From an uncultured Bilophila sp. (GTDB taxonomy: Bacteria > Desulfobacterota > Desulfovibrionia > Desulfovibrionales > Desulfovibrionaceae): a DNA stretch of 51,849 bases. The translations under genes and the position numbers were made by a program. Shown here in pieces: positions 41,963 to 50,211 of this stretch (the stretch's first letter is position 1; each line of letters starts with the position of its first letter). The notes beneath the pieces were generated by a model that did not search any database, had not been told where the DNA came from, and was given only the letters and a program-made list of their open reading frames with translations. The stretch lies in contig CAJUHZ010000016.1 in NCBI GenBank assembly GCA_910585945.1, positions 1 to 51,849 of the forward strand. Reading direction: 5' to 3'.

Positions 41963-42117
41963 AACCAACACACCTCAACAATACAGAACTCTTTTCGTAC
42001 AGTGCCCGAATCAAATCCGCCCATCGTGACGTCGCTTCGGGGGGGGTGGACATGGCCACCCCGCACCCGTATTTATCCGCACCAGTCAGGGGGTTTCCAT
42101 GTCATTTGCGGTAATGA

Positions 42118-42429
42118 TTACCGTCGATCGCTCAGTTCGCGCAGGCGACTTTCAAGACCGTCAATGCGATCCAGCAAATCCATAACGATGGAAGCCCCCA
42201 GAGTATGCAACTCAAAATCCGCGCACAAGCGCTCCAGCTTGCGGATACGATAGACATCATTCTGACGGAACAAGAAGGCTTCTTCAGCCGTTCGCGTCGG
42301 TTCAAGCCAGCCTATATCCATCAGTTCACGAAGCCTTTCTTCCGTTGTGCCTGTCAATTCGATAAATTCGGCCCAGACAATATATGCGGAACGGCTCGGA
42401 ACCTCTTTTTCACTTCTCGACAACTGCAT
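42118..42429 (-). CDS. cbpM: Chaperone modulator CbpM (MerR-like)
   Basis: The 103-residue protein has a MerR-like helix-turn-helix-shaped core (FIELTGTTEERLRELMDIGWLEPTR, VYRIRKLERLCADFELHTLGASIVMDLLDRI), which in CbpM binds the J domain of CbpA rather than DNA and blocks its cochaperone action. ATG 42429 with GAGGG seven bases upstream is the start. The frame upstream of it is only an extension into cbpA. The position 16 bp after cbpA strongly supports the assignment. Confidence 0.88.
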   Translation of the reverse strand: MQLSRSEKEVPSRSAYIVWAEFIELTGTTEERLRELMDIGWLEPTRTAEEAFLFRQNDVYRIRKLERLCADFELHTLGASIVMDLLDRIDGLESRLRELSDRR

Positions 42430-42445
42430 CAAGTTTCCCTCCCGT

Positions 42446-43378
42446 TCACTTTCGGGCTTCACCTGCCAGAGCTTCCCACAATTCCCGCTGCTTCGCTGTA
42501 AGGTTGGTGGGAGCATTGATCCCCACCCGGATATATTCATCACCGCGCGAAGCGCCACTGCCAAGCCCCTTGCCGCGCAGCCGGAGCTTGCGACCGCTGG
42601 CCGTTCCGGCGGGGATGTTCAGTTCCACCTCGCCCTCAAGAGTGGGAACCCGCACCTTGGCGCCAAGCACAGCTTCCCACGGCTCAAGGCGAAGATCATG
42701 GATGAGATCGTTCCCTTCCACATGAAAACGCGGGTGCGGCGCAAAACGAATTTTCAGATACAAGTCGCCATTCTGATCCGGCACGCCGGATGGAGAGGGA
42801 TGCCCCTGCCCTGCCAAACGCAAGCGCGCTCCGTCCCGTACCCCGGGAGGGATCGTCACTTTCAACGTGCGGGGGCCGTCGCCGCCCTGAATGGTCACGC
42901 TCCGCTCTCCGCCTTTTACCGCATCTTCGAGCGGGATCACCATCTCCGCTTCAATATCACGCCCGCGGTGCTGCCTGGCCGAAAAACCTCCGAACGGATC
43001 CGCTCCAAACCCGCCCCCCCGGTCGGTCCGCGCGCCGCCGAACAATGTTTCGAAAAAGTCGCTGAACCCGGCCCCGTCAACATTGTGACCGTTGAAGGAA
43101 AAATGCATGTTTTCAAAACCAGGTCCCCCGCCCCTGAACTGCTGGGCGTTCTGCCAATCGGGGCCGAGCTGATCGTACATTTTTCTTTTTTCGGCATCCT
43201 TGAGAACTTCGTACGCCTCGGTCACTTCCTTGAACTTTTCCTCGGCGCTGCTGTTTCCAGGGTTCAAATCCGGATGATATTGGCGGGCCAGCTTTTTGTA
43301 CGCTCTGGATATGGCGTCTTTGTCCGCATTGCGTTCCACACCCAGTATTTTGTAATAATCCTTATATTCCAACCCCAT
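42446..43378 (-). CDS. cbpA: DnaJ-class cochaperone CbpA
   Basis: The 310-residue protein has an N-terminal J domain with the catalytic HPD (ARQYHPDLNPGN), a Gly/Phe-rich linker around residues 85-120, and two beta-barrel client-binding domains (IPPGVRDGARLRLAGQGHPSP, EVELNIPAGTASGRKLRLRGKGLG). There is no zinc-finger cysteine region, which separates it from DnaJ proper. It stimulates DnaK. ATG 43378 follows GGAGGG at eight bases. It is first in cbpA-cbpM-clpB, a heat-shock-type chaperone set. A weak promoter candidate lies at 43436-43463. Confidence 0.92.
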   Translation of the reverse strand: MGLEYKDYYKILGVERNADKDAISRAYKKLARQYHPDLNPGNSSAEEKFKEVTEAYEVLKDAEKRKMYDQLGPDWQNAQQFRGGGPGFENMHFSFNGHNVDGAGFSDFFETLFGGARTDRGGGFGADPFGGFSARQHRGRDIEAEMVIPLEDAVKGGERSVTIQGGDGPRTLKVTIPPGVRDGARLRLAGQGHPSPSGVPDQNGDLYLKIRFAPHPRFHVEGNDLIHDLRLEPWEAVLGAKVRVPTLEGEVELNIPAGTASGRKLRLRGKGLGSGASRGDEYIRVGINAPTNLTAKQRELWEALAGEARK

Positions 43379-43435
43379 ATGGCAAGCCCTCCTGATTGCG
43401 TCCCGCACCTTCCGGCGCTCTTTCACGCTTATGCA

Positions 43436-43463
43436 GAGATAAAACGGATGTGGATTCAGTCAA
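43436..43463 (-). promoter_or_regulatory. Possible cbpA promoter
   Basis: On the minus strand TTGACT (43458-43463) and TATCTC (43436-43441) are 16 bp apart, placing a start about 50 nt before cbpA. The -10 is poor. No sigma32 consensus was found. The whole divergent gap 43379-43701 (323 bp) holds no gene. Confidence 0.3.
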
Positions 43464-43701
43464 GGAACTATGCAGCAAGCCAGAGCAGGTTACACCCTGC
43501 TTATTTTGATTGACATTACGGTGATTTCACGGCAAATGCCATCAGGCAAGCGAATTCCGTATGATTTTTTCAGCCATACTGTTTGTTCAATCAATGAATT
43601 AAACGACGCCTGCTCTTCCCAAAAACTTTCCCCATGGGGAAAAGACTCATGGCGATGATGCCACCGAAGCAGGCGAAACATATTTCCTTCCGGAGGAGAC
43701 G

Positions 43702-44334
43702 ATGCCACCCGTCAATCAGGCTCTTGTGAACGAGTTCAGAGCCAAAGCCGAAGCGACCAACGCCGTGGTGCGCGAGGCCGTGGATCTCGACGCGGCCCTG
43801 AACTATGTAGTCGAGGTCTGCGCGGTGAAAACCCCTTGTGAGATGCTGGCCGACGAACCCGAGGCCGAACAGGGGCCGCCCGGCCCCAATGGCGTTCCCA
43901 CCCGGGTGAGGCGCATCGTGGCGGCCCCCGACCTTGATGACGAACACTTCGCCAAACTTTCCGCCGTATGCGAAGCCAAGGGCTTTTCCTGCATCAGGGA
44001 AGGATTGCACGCTCACCTGGCCGGGATTGACGTCGGCTTTTCCATGGCCGAACTCGGAGTGGCGGCCAGCGGCACCTGCATGGTGAATACCGACGCCGAA
44101 GAAGGACGTCTGGCTGGAATGCTCTCGGAAATCAGCGTGCTCGCCCTCAAAAAATCGGAAATCTATCCCCACCTGCCCGCCATAGCGGAAAAATTGCGCG
44201 CACGCATGGGAGACAGCGCCCCCACATACACCACATTCATTACCGGTCCAAGCCGCACGGCGGATATTGAACGCGTGGCCGCCATTGGCGTGCACGGCCC
44301 GCTGGAACTGCACATCATTCTTCTGGAGGGCTGA
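43702..44334 (+). CDS. lutC: Lactate utilization protein LutC/LldG (LUD domain)
   Basis: The 210-residue protein is a single LUD domain: SAVCEAKGFSCIREGLHAHLAGIDVGFSMAELGVAASGTCMV, then PTYTTFITGPSRTADIERVAAIGVHGPLELHIILLEG, the family ending. LutC is the small cytosolic subunit of the LutABC/LldEFG L-lactate dehydrogenase, which oxidises lactate to pyruvate and passes electrons through Fe-S clusters. GGAGGAG stands before the ATG. The partner gene begins 5 bp after the stop, so the subunits are translationally coupled. Confidence 0.9.
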   Translation: MPPVNQALVNEFRAKAEATNAVVREAVDLDAALNYVVEVCAVKTPCEMLADEPEAEQGPPGPNGVPTRVRRIVAAPDLDDEHFAKLSAVCEAKGFSCIREGLHAHLAGIDVGFSMAELGVAASGTCMVNTDAEEGRLAGMLSEISVLALKKSEIYPHLPAIAEKLRARMGDSAPTYTTFITGPSRTADIERVAAIGVHGPLELHIILLEG

Positions 44335-44338
44335 AATC

Positions 44339-46492
44339 ATGCACAGCGCGCCCCAAAATTACCGGGAATACCACAAGCAGCTTGGCGAAGCCCTGGAGGA
44401 CACGTTTCTGCGCAACACGCTGGACGCCTTTGCCGTATCCTACCGGGCCAACCGCGAAATGATCTTCAAGGATGTGGACGAACGCGGCCTTATCGCGCAG
44501 ATCGCTGCCGCCAAGGACGACGCCTGCCGGCATATGGAAGAACTGTACGCGCAGTTCAAGGAACAGGCGGAAAAGCGCGGAACGCATGTGCACCGCGCCG
44601 CAACGGCCGAGGAGGCCAACGCCATCATCGCCCGCATCGCAAAAGAAAACAACGTCAGGCGGGTGGTCAAGTCCAAGTCCATGACCGCCGAGGAAATCCA
44701 GCTCAACCCCTACCTGGAAAAGGAGGGGCTGATTGTGGATGAAACCGACCTTGCCGAATGGATCATCCAGTTACGCCATGAAGGCCCTTCTCACATGGTT
44801 CTGCCCGCCATCCACCTTTCCCGCTATCAGGTGGCCGAAGAGTTTACCCGCGAAACCGGCGTGAAACAGGACGCGGAGGATATCCAGCGCCTGGTCAAGG
44901 TGGCTCGCGTCCAGTTGCGCCGCAAGTTCATCGCTGCGGACATGGGCATAAGCGGCTGCAACTTCGCTATTGCGGAAAACGGCGCTGTATCCACCGTGAC
45001 CAACGAAGGCAACGCCCGCATGGTCACCACCCTGCCCCGCGTGCATGTGGTCATTGTCGGGCTGGACAAACTGGTTCCCACCCTGGACGCGGCGTTGACC
45101 GCCCTTCAGGTGTTGCCGCGCAACGCCACAGCCCAGCGTCTGACCTCGTACGTCACATTCATGGACGGCGCCGGCGAATGCAAGGCCGCCCCGGACAACA
45201 GGAAAATCATGCATGTGGTCTTTGTCGATAACGGACGAAGCACGATCGCCAGAGATCCTCTGTTCTCCCAGATCTTCCGTTGCGTGCGCTGCGGGGCGTG
45301 CGCCAATGTCTGCCCCGTGTTCCGTCTGGTGGGCGGCCACAAGATGGGCTATATCTACATTGGAGCCATAGGTCTCATCCTGACCTACTTTTTCCACGGC
45401 CATGACAAGGCCAGACTGCTTTGTCAGAACTGCGTGGGTTGCGAATCGTGCAAGAACGTCTGCGGGGGCGGCATTGATCTGCCCCGCCTGATCCGTGAAA
45501 TACGCAGTCGGCTCACGTCTGAAGAAGGCGCTCCCCTGCCGATCTCCCTCCTCTCCTCGATCATGAAAAACCGCAAACTCTTCCACCGCTTGCTCAAATA
45601 CGCATCCTTCGCGCAGAAACCTTTCACACGCGGCGCGCGGTTCCAGCGCCACCTGCCCGCCATGTTTCTTGGCAAACACGATTTCAAGGCGCTGCCCGCC
45701 ATTGCGGACGCCTCCTTCCGTGACCGCTGGCCTTCCCTTTCGCCCGTGGTAAAGAACCCTCAATATCGCGTCGCCCTTTTCGGCGGATGCGCGCAGGATT
45801 TCGTCTACCCCGAACAACTGGAAGCCGCCGTGAAGGTGCTGGCCGCGCATGGCGTAACCGTGGAGTATCCCGAAGCCCAGACCTGCTGCGGTCTGCCCCT
45901 TGAAACGATGGGGCAGCGCCCAACATCCAGAGATGTCGCCCGACAGAATGTGGAAGCATTCAGCGCCGGAAGCTACGACGCGGTGATCACCCTTTGCGCC
46001 AGTTGCGCCTCACACCTCAAACACGGTTATCCCTCCCTGTTGCAGGATGACCCGCTCGCTTCCAGAGCGCGAGCCTTTGCGGAAAAAGTGACGGACTTCA
46101 GTTCCTTCGTCCATGACGTGCTTGACCTCCAGCCGGAACACTTCAACAATGCAGGGGAAAAAACCACCTACCATGCGGCCTGCCATATCTGTCGCGGCCT
46201 TGGCGTGAAGGAAGCCCCCCGCGCCCTCATTGCGGATGCGGCAAGTTATGTGCCGTGTGCGGAAGAAGAAGTCTGCTGCGGCTTCGGTGGATCGTATTCG
46301 ATGAAATTCCCGGAAATTTCCGCGCAACTGCTGGAGAAAAAGCTGGACAACATCAGGCGGACCGGCGCGTCCCGCGTTGTGATGGACTGCCCCGGCTGCA
46401 TCATGCAGATCCGCGGCGGCACGGAAAAACGAAAGTATGACTTCAAGGTTTCACATATCGCGGAGCTGCTTGCCGAGAATATGAAAAAATAG
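44339..46492 (+). CDS. Fused LutB-LutA (LldF-LldE) iron-sulfur lactate dehydrogenase subunit
   Basis: The 717-residue protein joins what are usually two subunits. Residues 1-300 are the LutB LUD domain (FAVSYRANREMIF, SGCNFAIAENGAVSTVTNEGNARM). Two ferredoxin-type [4Fe-4S] motifs follow: Cys315, 318, 321, 325 and Cys362, 365, 368/371, 375. The last 250 residues are a LutA/GlpC-like part with two CCG cysteine-rich modules (TCCGLPLE...; EVCCGFGGSYSMKFPEIS... with CPGC). It transfers electrons from lactate oxidation to a quinone or cytochrome carrier. GGAGG lies at about nine bases. Desulfovibrio lactate loci also have this fusion. No lactate permease or flavin dehydrogenase is adjacent. Confidence 0.92.
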   Translation: MHSAPQNYREYHKQLGEALEDTFLRNTLDAFAVSYRANREMIFKDVDERGLIAQIAAAKDDACRHMEELYAQFKEQAEKRGTHVHRAATAEEANAIIARIAKENNVRRVVKSKSMTAEEIQLNPYLEKEGLIVDETDLAEWIIQLRHEGPSHMVLPAIHLSRYQVAEEFTRETGVKQDAEDIQRLVKVARVQLRRKFIAADMGISGCNFAIAENGAVSTVTNEGNARMVTTLPRVHVVIVGLDKLVPTLDAALTALQVLPRNATAQRLTSYVTFMDGAGECKAAPDNRKIMHVVFVDNGRSTIARDPLFSQIFRCVRCGACANVCPVFRLVGGHKMGYIYIGAIGLILTYFFHGHDKARLLCQNCVGCESCKNVCGGGIDLPRLIREIRSRLTSEEGAPLPISLLSSIMKNRKLFHRLLKYASFAQKPFTRGARFQRHLPAMFLGKHDFKALPAIADASFRDRWPSLSPVVKNPQYRVALFGGCAQDFVYPEQLEAAVKVLAAHGVTVEYPEAQTCCGLPLETMGQRPTSRDVARQNVEAFSAGSYDAVITLCASCASHLKHGYPSLLQDDPLASRARAFAEKVTDFSSFVHDVLDLQPEHFNNAGEKTTYHAACHICRGLGVKEAPRALIADAASYVPCAEEEVCCGFGGSYSMKFPEISAQLLEKKLDNIRRTGASRVVMDCPGCIMQIRGGTEKRKYDFKVSHIAELLAENMKK

Positions 46493-46794
46493 GCGATTTC
46501 CCCCACGCGCATGTGCGCATGTCAGGATGGCGGCGACCTGTCATGTAAACCCGCATTCCAATGCAATGCGCTGATGCTCTTACTGACGCAGGCATGACCG
46601 CCGGGGCCGCCGCATGCAAGCGCGTCTGCCCCGGCGATTGACACAAGAAAGGCTTTTCCGTAACGTCTTCTACCGTTAGAGCATACGTTTTGTCCTGATC
46701 CTGCCGCGCGTTGCGCGGCAGGGCAGAGCCGTGTCGCCGAATTCATGGCGATGCGGAATCAACCCTACCTATACAAGGCCGTGGAGGATTGGAT
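46493..46794. other. Intergenic region with inverted repeats before the cytochrome gene
   Basis: No gene was seen in these 302 bp. An 8-bp inverted repeat (GCCGGGGC 46600-46607 with GCCCCGGC 46628-46635) ends two bases before the -35 of the promoter candidate. A perfect 10-bp hairpin with a 3-nt loop (46700-46709 with 46713-46722) would sit in the leader of the cytochrome transcript. The first could terminate the lactate operon although it lacks a T tract. Confidence 0.5.
46638..46666 (+). promoter_or_regulatory. Possible promoter of the cytochrome c3-hydrogenase genes
   Basis: A perfect TTGACA (46638-46643) is followed after 17 bp by TAACGT (46661-46666), a weak -10. The predicted start near 46673 gives a leader of about 120 nt containing the hairpin at 46700-46722. 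Confidence 0.35.
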
Positions 46795-47217
46795 GTGAAA
46801 ACCAGCCTTGCCTGCATGGCGATCGCCGTGCTGACCTTTTCCCCGGTTCTGTCCGCACATGCGCGGACACATGAGGAGACGCGCCGGATTATTGAAAATC
46901 CGAGGCTCATTGAGCGTGCCGACAGCCCACGCATGCATGTGGTCTTTCCGCACCTGACGCACAAGGAGCTGGGATGCCGAACCTGTCACCATAAAATGAC
47001 GCCGGAACGCCAGGTGTACGTCTCCTGCTCGGACAATGCGGCTTGCCACAACCGCACGGATATCGCCGATCGCTCGAAAAAAAGCTATTTTCTGGCGATG
47101 CACGATACGTCGAGCACGCGTTCCTGCCTTGGCTGCCACAAGACAAAAATTGTGGAACAGCCCGGACTCGACACATGCACCACCTGTCATCAGGCTCCGC
47201 TCAACGCTGCGAAGTGA
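46795..47217 (+). CDS. Periplasmic tetraheme cytochrome c3 (class III)
   Basis: The 140-residue protein has a signal peptide (hydrophobic residues 8-21, cleaved near AHA) and four heme-binding motifs: CRTCH (61-65), a CX5CH (78-85), CLGCH (111-115) and CTTCH (128-132). Likely distal histidine ligands are His53, His56, His66 and His103, in the class III order. It should accept electrons from the hydrogenase encoded just downstream and pass them to membrane redox complexes. Translation starts at GTG 46795, seven bases after GGAGG. An upstream ATG in frame lacks a signal. The CX5CH spacing is unusual for this family. Confidence 0.88.
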   Translation: MKTSLACMAIAVLTFSPVLSAHARTHEETRRIIENPRLIERADSPRMHVVFPHLTHKELGCRTCHHKMTPERQVYVSCSDNAACHNRTDIADRSKKSYFLAMHDTSSTRSCLGCHKTKIVEQPGLDTCTTCHQAPLNAAK

Positions 47218-47267
47218 GCGGGATGACTATCCTCTCCCTCACGCCTACCTGACGCCGCACCCCCGGG

Positions 47268-47287
47268 GCGCATGGCATGCGCTTTTT
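47268..47287 (+). terminator. Weak terminator-like palindrome after the cytochrome gene
   Basis: GCGCATG and CATGCGC around one base form a palindrome (47268-47282) followed directly by five Ts (47283-47287). As RNA it would give a short 5-bp stem. It may reduce readthrough into hynB. The rest of 47218-47500 (283 bp) has no gene that I can support; the hynB frame stays open through it but lacks a start with a ribosome binding site. Confidence 0.35.
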
Positions 47288-47500
47288 CGACATTTTCGGG
47301 ACGGATGCGCGCGGCTTTTTTTCAGACAATTCACGTTTTCTTCCCGCCCCCGGGAACATCGGCGTATTTTAGCGTCATACCGCGCCGGCACTCCTGAAAC
47401 AGGCGTGGGGAGCGCGCGACACTGCGCGGCCTTTTGCTCGTTCACTCACAAAAACGTCCGCCCGCGTCACGCTCGCGAGGCACTTGAAAAGGAGGCGCGT

Positions 47501-48451
47501 ATGCGTTTCTCTATAGGTTTGGGACGCGACAATCCCGAAGCACGGCTGGAAAAAATGGGCGTCTCGCGCCGGGATTTCCTCAAGTTCTGCGGCATCGTAG
47601 CCGCCGGCATGGGCATGGGACCGGGTTTTGCCGAAGAAGTGGCGCGGGCGTTGACCATGCCTCGCCGCCCTTCCGTCGTCTATCTGCACGCCGCCGAATG
47701 CACGGGCTGTTCCGAAGCGCTGCTCCGTTCCGGTCAGCCCTTTATTGATCAACTCATCCTCGACACCATCTCCCTTGACTACCACGAAACCATTATGGCA
47801 GCGGCCGGCGAAGCGGCGGAAGAAGCCCTGGAACAGGCCATCAACGGCCCCGACGGCTTCATCTGTGTGGTGGAGGGAGCCATTCCCACGGCCGACAACG
47901 GCCGCTACGGCTACATCGCCGGCCGCACGATGCTTGACATCACGGCTGAAACGCTTCCCAAGGCCAGGGCTGTCATCGCATACGGCACATGCGCGGCGTA
48001 TGGCGGCATGCAGGCCGCGCACCCCAACCCCACCGGAGCGAAAGGCATCAACGACTGCTTTGCCCACCTTGGCGTCAGGGCGATCAACGTGCCCGGCTGT
48101 CCGCCCAACCCATTGAACCTTGTGGGCACGCTTGTGGCATTCCTGCGCGGGGATGAAATAACACTCGACAAACTTGGGCGGCCAACCATGTTCTTCGGTC
48201 GTACCGTGCACGAGCTGTGTGAACGCCGTCATCATTTCGATGCCGGGCGGTTTGCGCCTTCCTTTGCCTCAAGGGAAGCCCGTCAAGGGTGGTGTCTGTA
48301 CAAACTTGGCTGCCGTGGACCACTCACCATGAACAATTGTCCGAAACTCCGTTTCAACGACACAAACTGGCCCGTGGGGGCCGGACACCCCTGCATCGGC
48401 TGCAGCGAACCCGGTTTTTGGGACAGCATGACGCCTTTCTACGAAAAGTAA
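47501..48451 (+). CDS. hynB: Periplasmic [NiFe] hydrogenase small subunit
   Basis: Fe-S subunit carrying electrons from the NiFe site. The 316-residue precursor has a Tat signal peptide with SRRDFLK (residues 22-28) and a following hydrophobic stretch. The mature part has the proximal-cluster start AECTGCSEALLR, GTCAAYGGMQAAHPNPTG, PGCPPNP, the medial/distal cluster cysteines in WCLYKLGCRGPLTMNNCP, and HPCIGCSEPGFWDSMTPFYEK at the end, the normal C-terminus of HynB-type subunits. The Tat signal also carries the large subunit out. GGAGG precedes ATG 47501. The large subunit follows after 40 bp. Confidence 0.95.
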   Translation: MRFSIGLGRDNPEARLEKMGVSRRDFLKFCGIVAAGMGMGPGFAEEVARALTMPRRPSVVYLHAAECTGCSEALLRSGQPFIDQLILDTISLDYHETIMAAAGEAAEEALEQAINGPDGFICVVEGAIPTADNGRYGYIAGRTMLDITAETLPKARAVIAYGTCAAYGGMQAAHPNPTGAKGINDCFAHLGVRAINVPGCPPNPLNLVGTLVAFLRGDEITLDKLGRPTMFFGRTVHELCERRHHFDAGRFAPSFASREARQGWCLYKLGCRGPLTMNNCPKLRFNDTNWPVGAGHPCIGCSEPGFWDSMTPFYEK

Positions 48452-48491
48452 AGCCGCTCCGGCCATGGCGAGCGGCCAGCAAGGAAAATCT

Positions 48492-50165
48492 ATGAGCGAC
48501 AAACAGACTCCGCAAAGCGCCTTCACAGGTCCTATCGTTATCGATCCGCTGACGCGCATTGAAGGACACCTGCGTATCGAAGTGGAGGTGGAGGAAGGCC
48601 GTATCAAGGACGCCCGCAGTGTCTCCACCCTGTTCAGAGGGCTTGAAAACATCCTTATCGGGCGCGACCCGCGCGACGTGCAGCACTTCACCCAGAGAAC
48701 CTGCGGCGTATGCACCTATTCTCACGCCCTAGCCTCCACTCGCGCTCTCGAAGACGCAATGGGCATCGAACTGCCGAAGAACGCGACACATATCCGCAAC
48801 CTTATGCTGGGCATGTTGTTTCTGCACGATCACATCGTGCATTTCTATCAACTGCACGCCCTGGACTTCGTGGATGTGACGTCCGCCCTGGCGGCCGATC
48901 CGGCCAGGGCGGCCCGGCTTTCCGCAAGTATTTCTCCCCGACCGGACAGCGCGGAAACGCTCGCAAGCGTCCAGACAAAACTGAAAAACTTTGTGGGCAG
49001 CGGCCAGCTTGGCCCGTTTGCCAACGCCGCATTTCTGGGAGGGCATCCAGCCTATTATCTGGACCCGGAAAGCAACCTCATCGCTACGGCGCATTATCTT
49101 GAAGCGTTGCGCCTTCAGGTCAAGGCGGCGAGGGCCATGGCCGTTTTCGGCGGCAAAAACCCGCACCCGCAATTCCTCGTCGCCGGCGGCGTGACCTGTT
49201 ACGACGGGCTGAGGAGGGAACGCATTGCGGAGTTTGAGGGCTTGTACAAGGAAGTCCGGGACTTCGTGAATCAGGTCTATCTCCCCGATCTGCTGATGGT
49301 TGGCGGGGCCTACAAAGACTGGACCGCCTTCGGCGGCACAAGCAATTTCATGACGTTCGGCGAGTTTCCGGGCAAGGAACGAGACCTGGAGTCGCGCTGG
49401 CTCAAACCCGGCCTGGTCTATGCTCGCGATCTCTCCCGCGTGATCGCGTTTGATCCGGAAAAGATCGAAGAACATGTGCGCCACAGCTGGTATGAGGGCG
49501 AAACGGCGCGCGCTCCGTTCAAGGGCGAAACCAAACCGCTGTTCACCCATATGGGCGATACGGATCGCTACTCATGGATGAAAGCGCCGCGTTACGACGG
49601 TCACGCCGTCGAAACCGGGCCGCTTGCCCACATGCTTGTGGCATACCTGCAGGGGCAGCCGGATGTCCAATCCGCCCTTGACGCCACGCTCACGGCGTTG
49701 AACCTGAAACCTGCCGATCTTTTCTCCACCCTGGGGAGGACGGCGGCACGCGGTGTGGAAGCGGCGGTAATGGCCAAACGCGTCGGCGATGAGCTAGAAG
49801 CGTTCAAGGCCAATGTGGCCTCCGGAGATACGACGATCGTTACGGATGTGCCAGTTCCGCAACAAGGCGAAGGGGTGGGCTTTGTTTCCGCCCCGCGCGG
49901 CGGGCTTTCGCACTGGATTGTGATCGAAAAGGGGAAAGTGGCCAATTTCCAGCTTGTCGTGCCGTCCACCTGGAACCTTGGTCCCCGTTGCGCCAACGGT
50001 CTCAGGAGCGCCGTGGAAGAGGCTCTGGTGGGCACGCCCGTGGCCGATCCCAAGCGGCCCGTGGAAATTTTGCGTACGGTTCATTCCTTCGACCCCTGCA
50101 TCGCCTGCGGCGTGCACGTCATTGACGGACAGAGCAACGAAACCCATATGTTCCGTGTGTTGTAA
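48492..50165 (+). CDS. hynA: Periplasmic [NiFe] hydrogenase large subunit
   Basis: The 557-residue catalytic subunit binds the NiFe(CN)2CO centre through RTCGVC (Cys71, Cys74) and the C-terminal DPCIACGVH (Cys536, Cys539). Both positions are cysteine codons, so this is a standard [NiFe], not a [NiFeSe], enzyme. The last 15 residues after His542 form the extension that the maturation endopeptidase removes after nickel insertion. RIEGHLRIEVEVEEG near residue 22 is another family signature. It catalyses H2 oxidation or formation in the periplasm with HynB, delivering electrons to cytochrome c3. AAGGA precedes ATG 48492. Confidence 0.97.
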   Translation: MSDKQTPQSAFTGPIVIDPLTRIEGHLRIEVEVEEGRIKDARSVSTLFRGLENILIGRDPRDVQHFTQRTCGVCTYSHALASTRALEDAMGIELPKNATHIRNLMLGMLFLHDHIVHFYQLHALDFVDVTSALAADPARAARLSASISPRPDSAETLASVQTKLKNFVGSGQLGPFANAAFLGGHPAYYLDPESNLIATAHYLEALRLQVKAARAMAVFGGKNPHPQFLVAGGVTCYDGLRRERIAEFEGLYKEVRDFVNQVYLPDLLMVGGAYKDWTAFGGTSNFMTFGEFPGKERDLESRWLKPGLVYARDLSRVIAFDPEKIEEHVRHSWYEGETARAPFKGETKPLFTHMGDTDRYSWMKAPRYDGHAVETGPLAHMLVAYLQGQPDVQSALDATLTALNLKPADLFSTLGRTAARGVEAAVMAKRVGDELEAFKANVASGDTTIVTDVPVPQQGEGVGFVSAPRGGLSHWIVIEKGKVANFQLVVPSTWNLGPRCANGLRSAVEEALVGTPVADPKRPVEILRTVHSFDPCIACGVHVIDGQSNETHMFRVL

Positions 50166-50174
50166 GGCCAATGA

Positions 50175-50200
50175 CCGCCCGCGTCTCCAGACGCGGGCGG
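50175..50200 (+). promoter_or_regulatory. Perfect 12-bp intercistronic hairpin before the hydrogenase protease gene
   Basis: Positions 50175-50186 pair perfectly with 50189-50200, leaving a 2-nt CC loop (or 11 pairs and 4 nt). The stem ends on the first base of the GGAGG ribosome binding site (50200-50204) of the next gene. There is no T tract, so it is more likely an mRNA stabiliser or a brake on translation of the downstream gene than a terminator. Confidence 0.7.
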
Positions 50201-50211
50201 GAGGAAAATGT

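Noticed and set aside
43510..43515. TTGACA on the plus strand as a -35 for lutC
   Set aside because: No acceptable -10 lies 16-18 bp downstream.
47036..47500. The hynB frame stays open for over 450 bp upstream of the chosen start
   Set aside because: The upstream part overlaps the cytochrome gene in another frame and has no family resemblance. The Tat signal and GGAGG place the start at 47501.
48492..50165. Possible [NiFeSe] hydrogenase with selenocysteine
   Set aside because: Both C-terminal metal ligands are ordinary Cys codons and no in-frame TGA is present in the DPCIACGVH motif.
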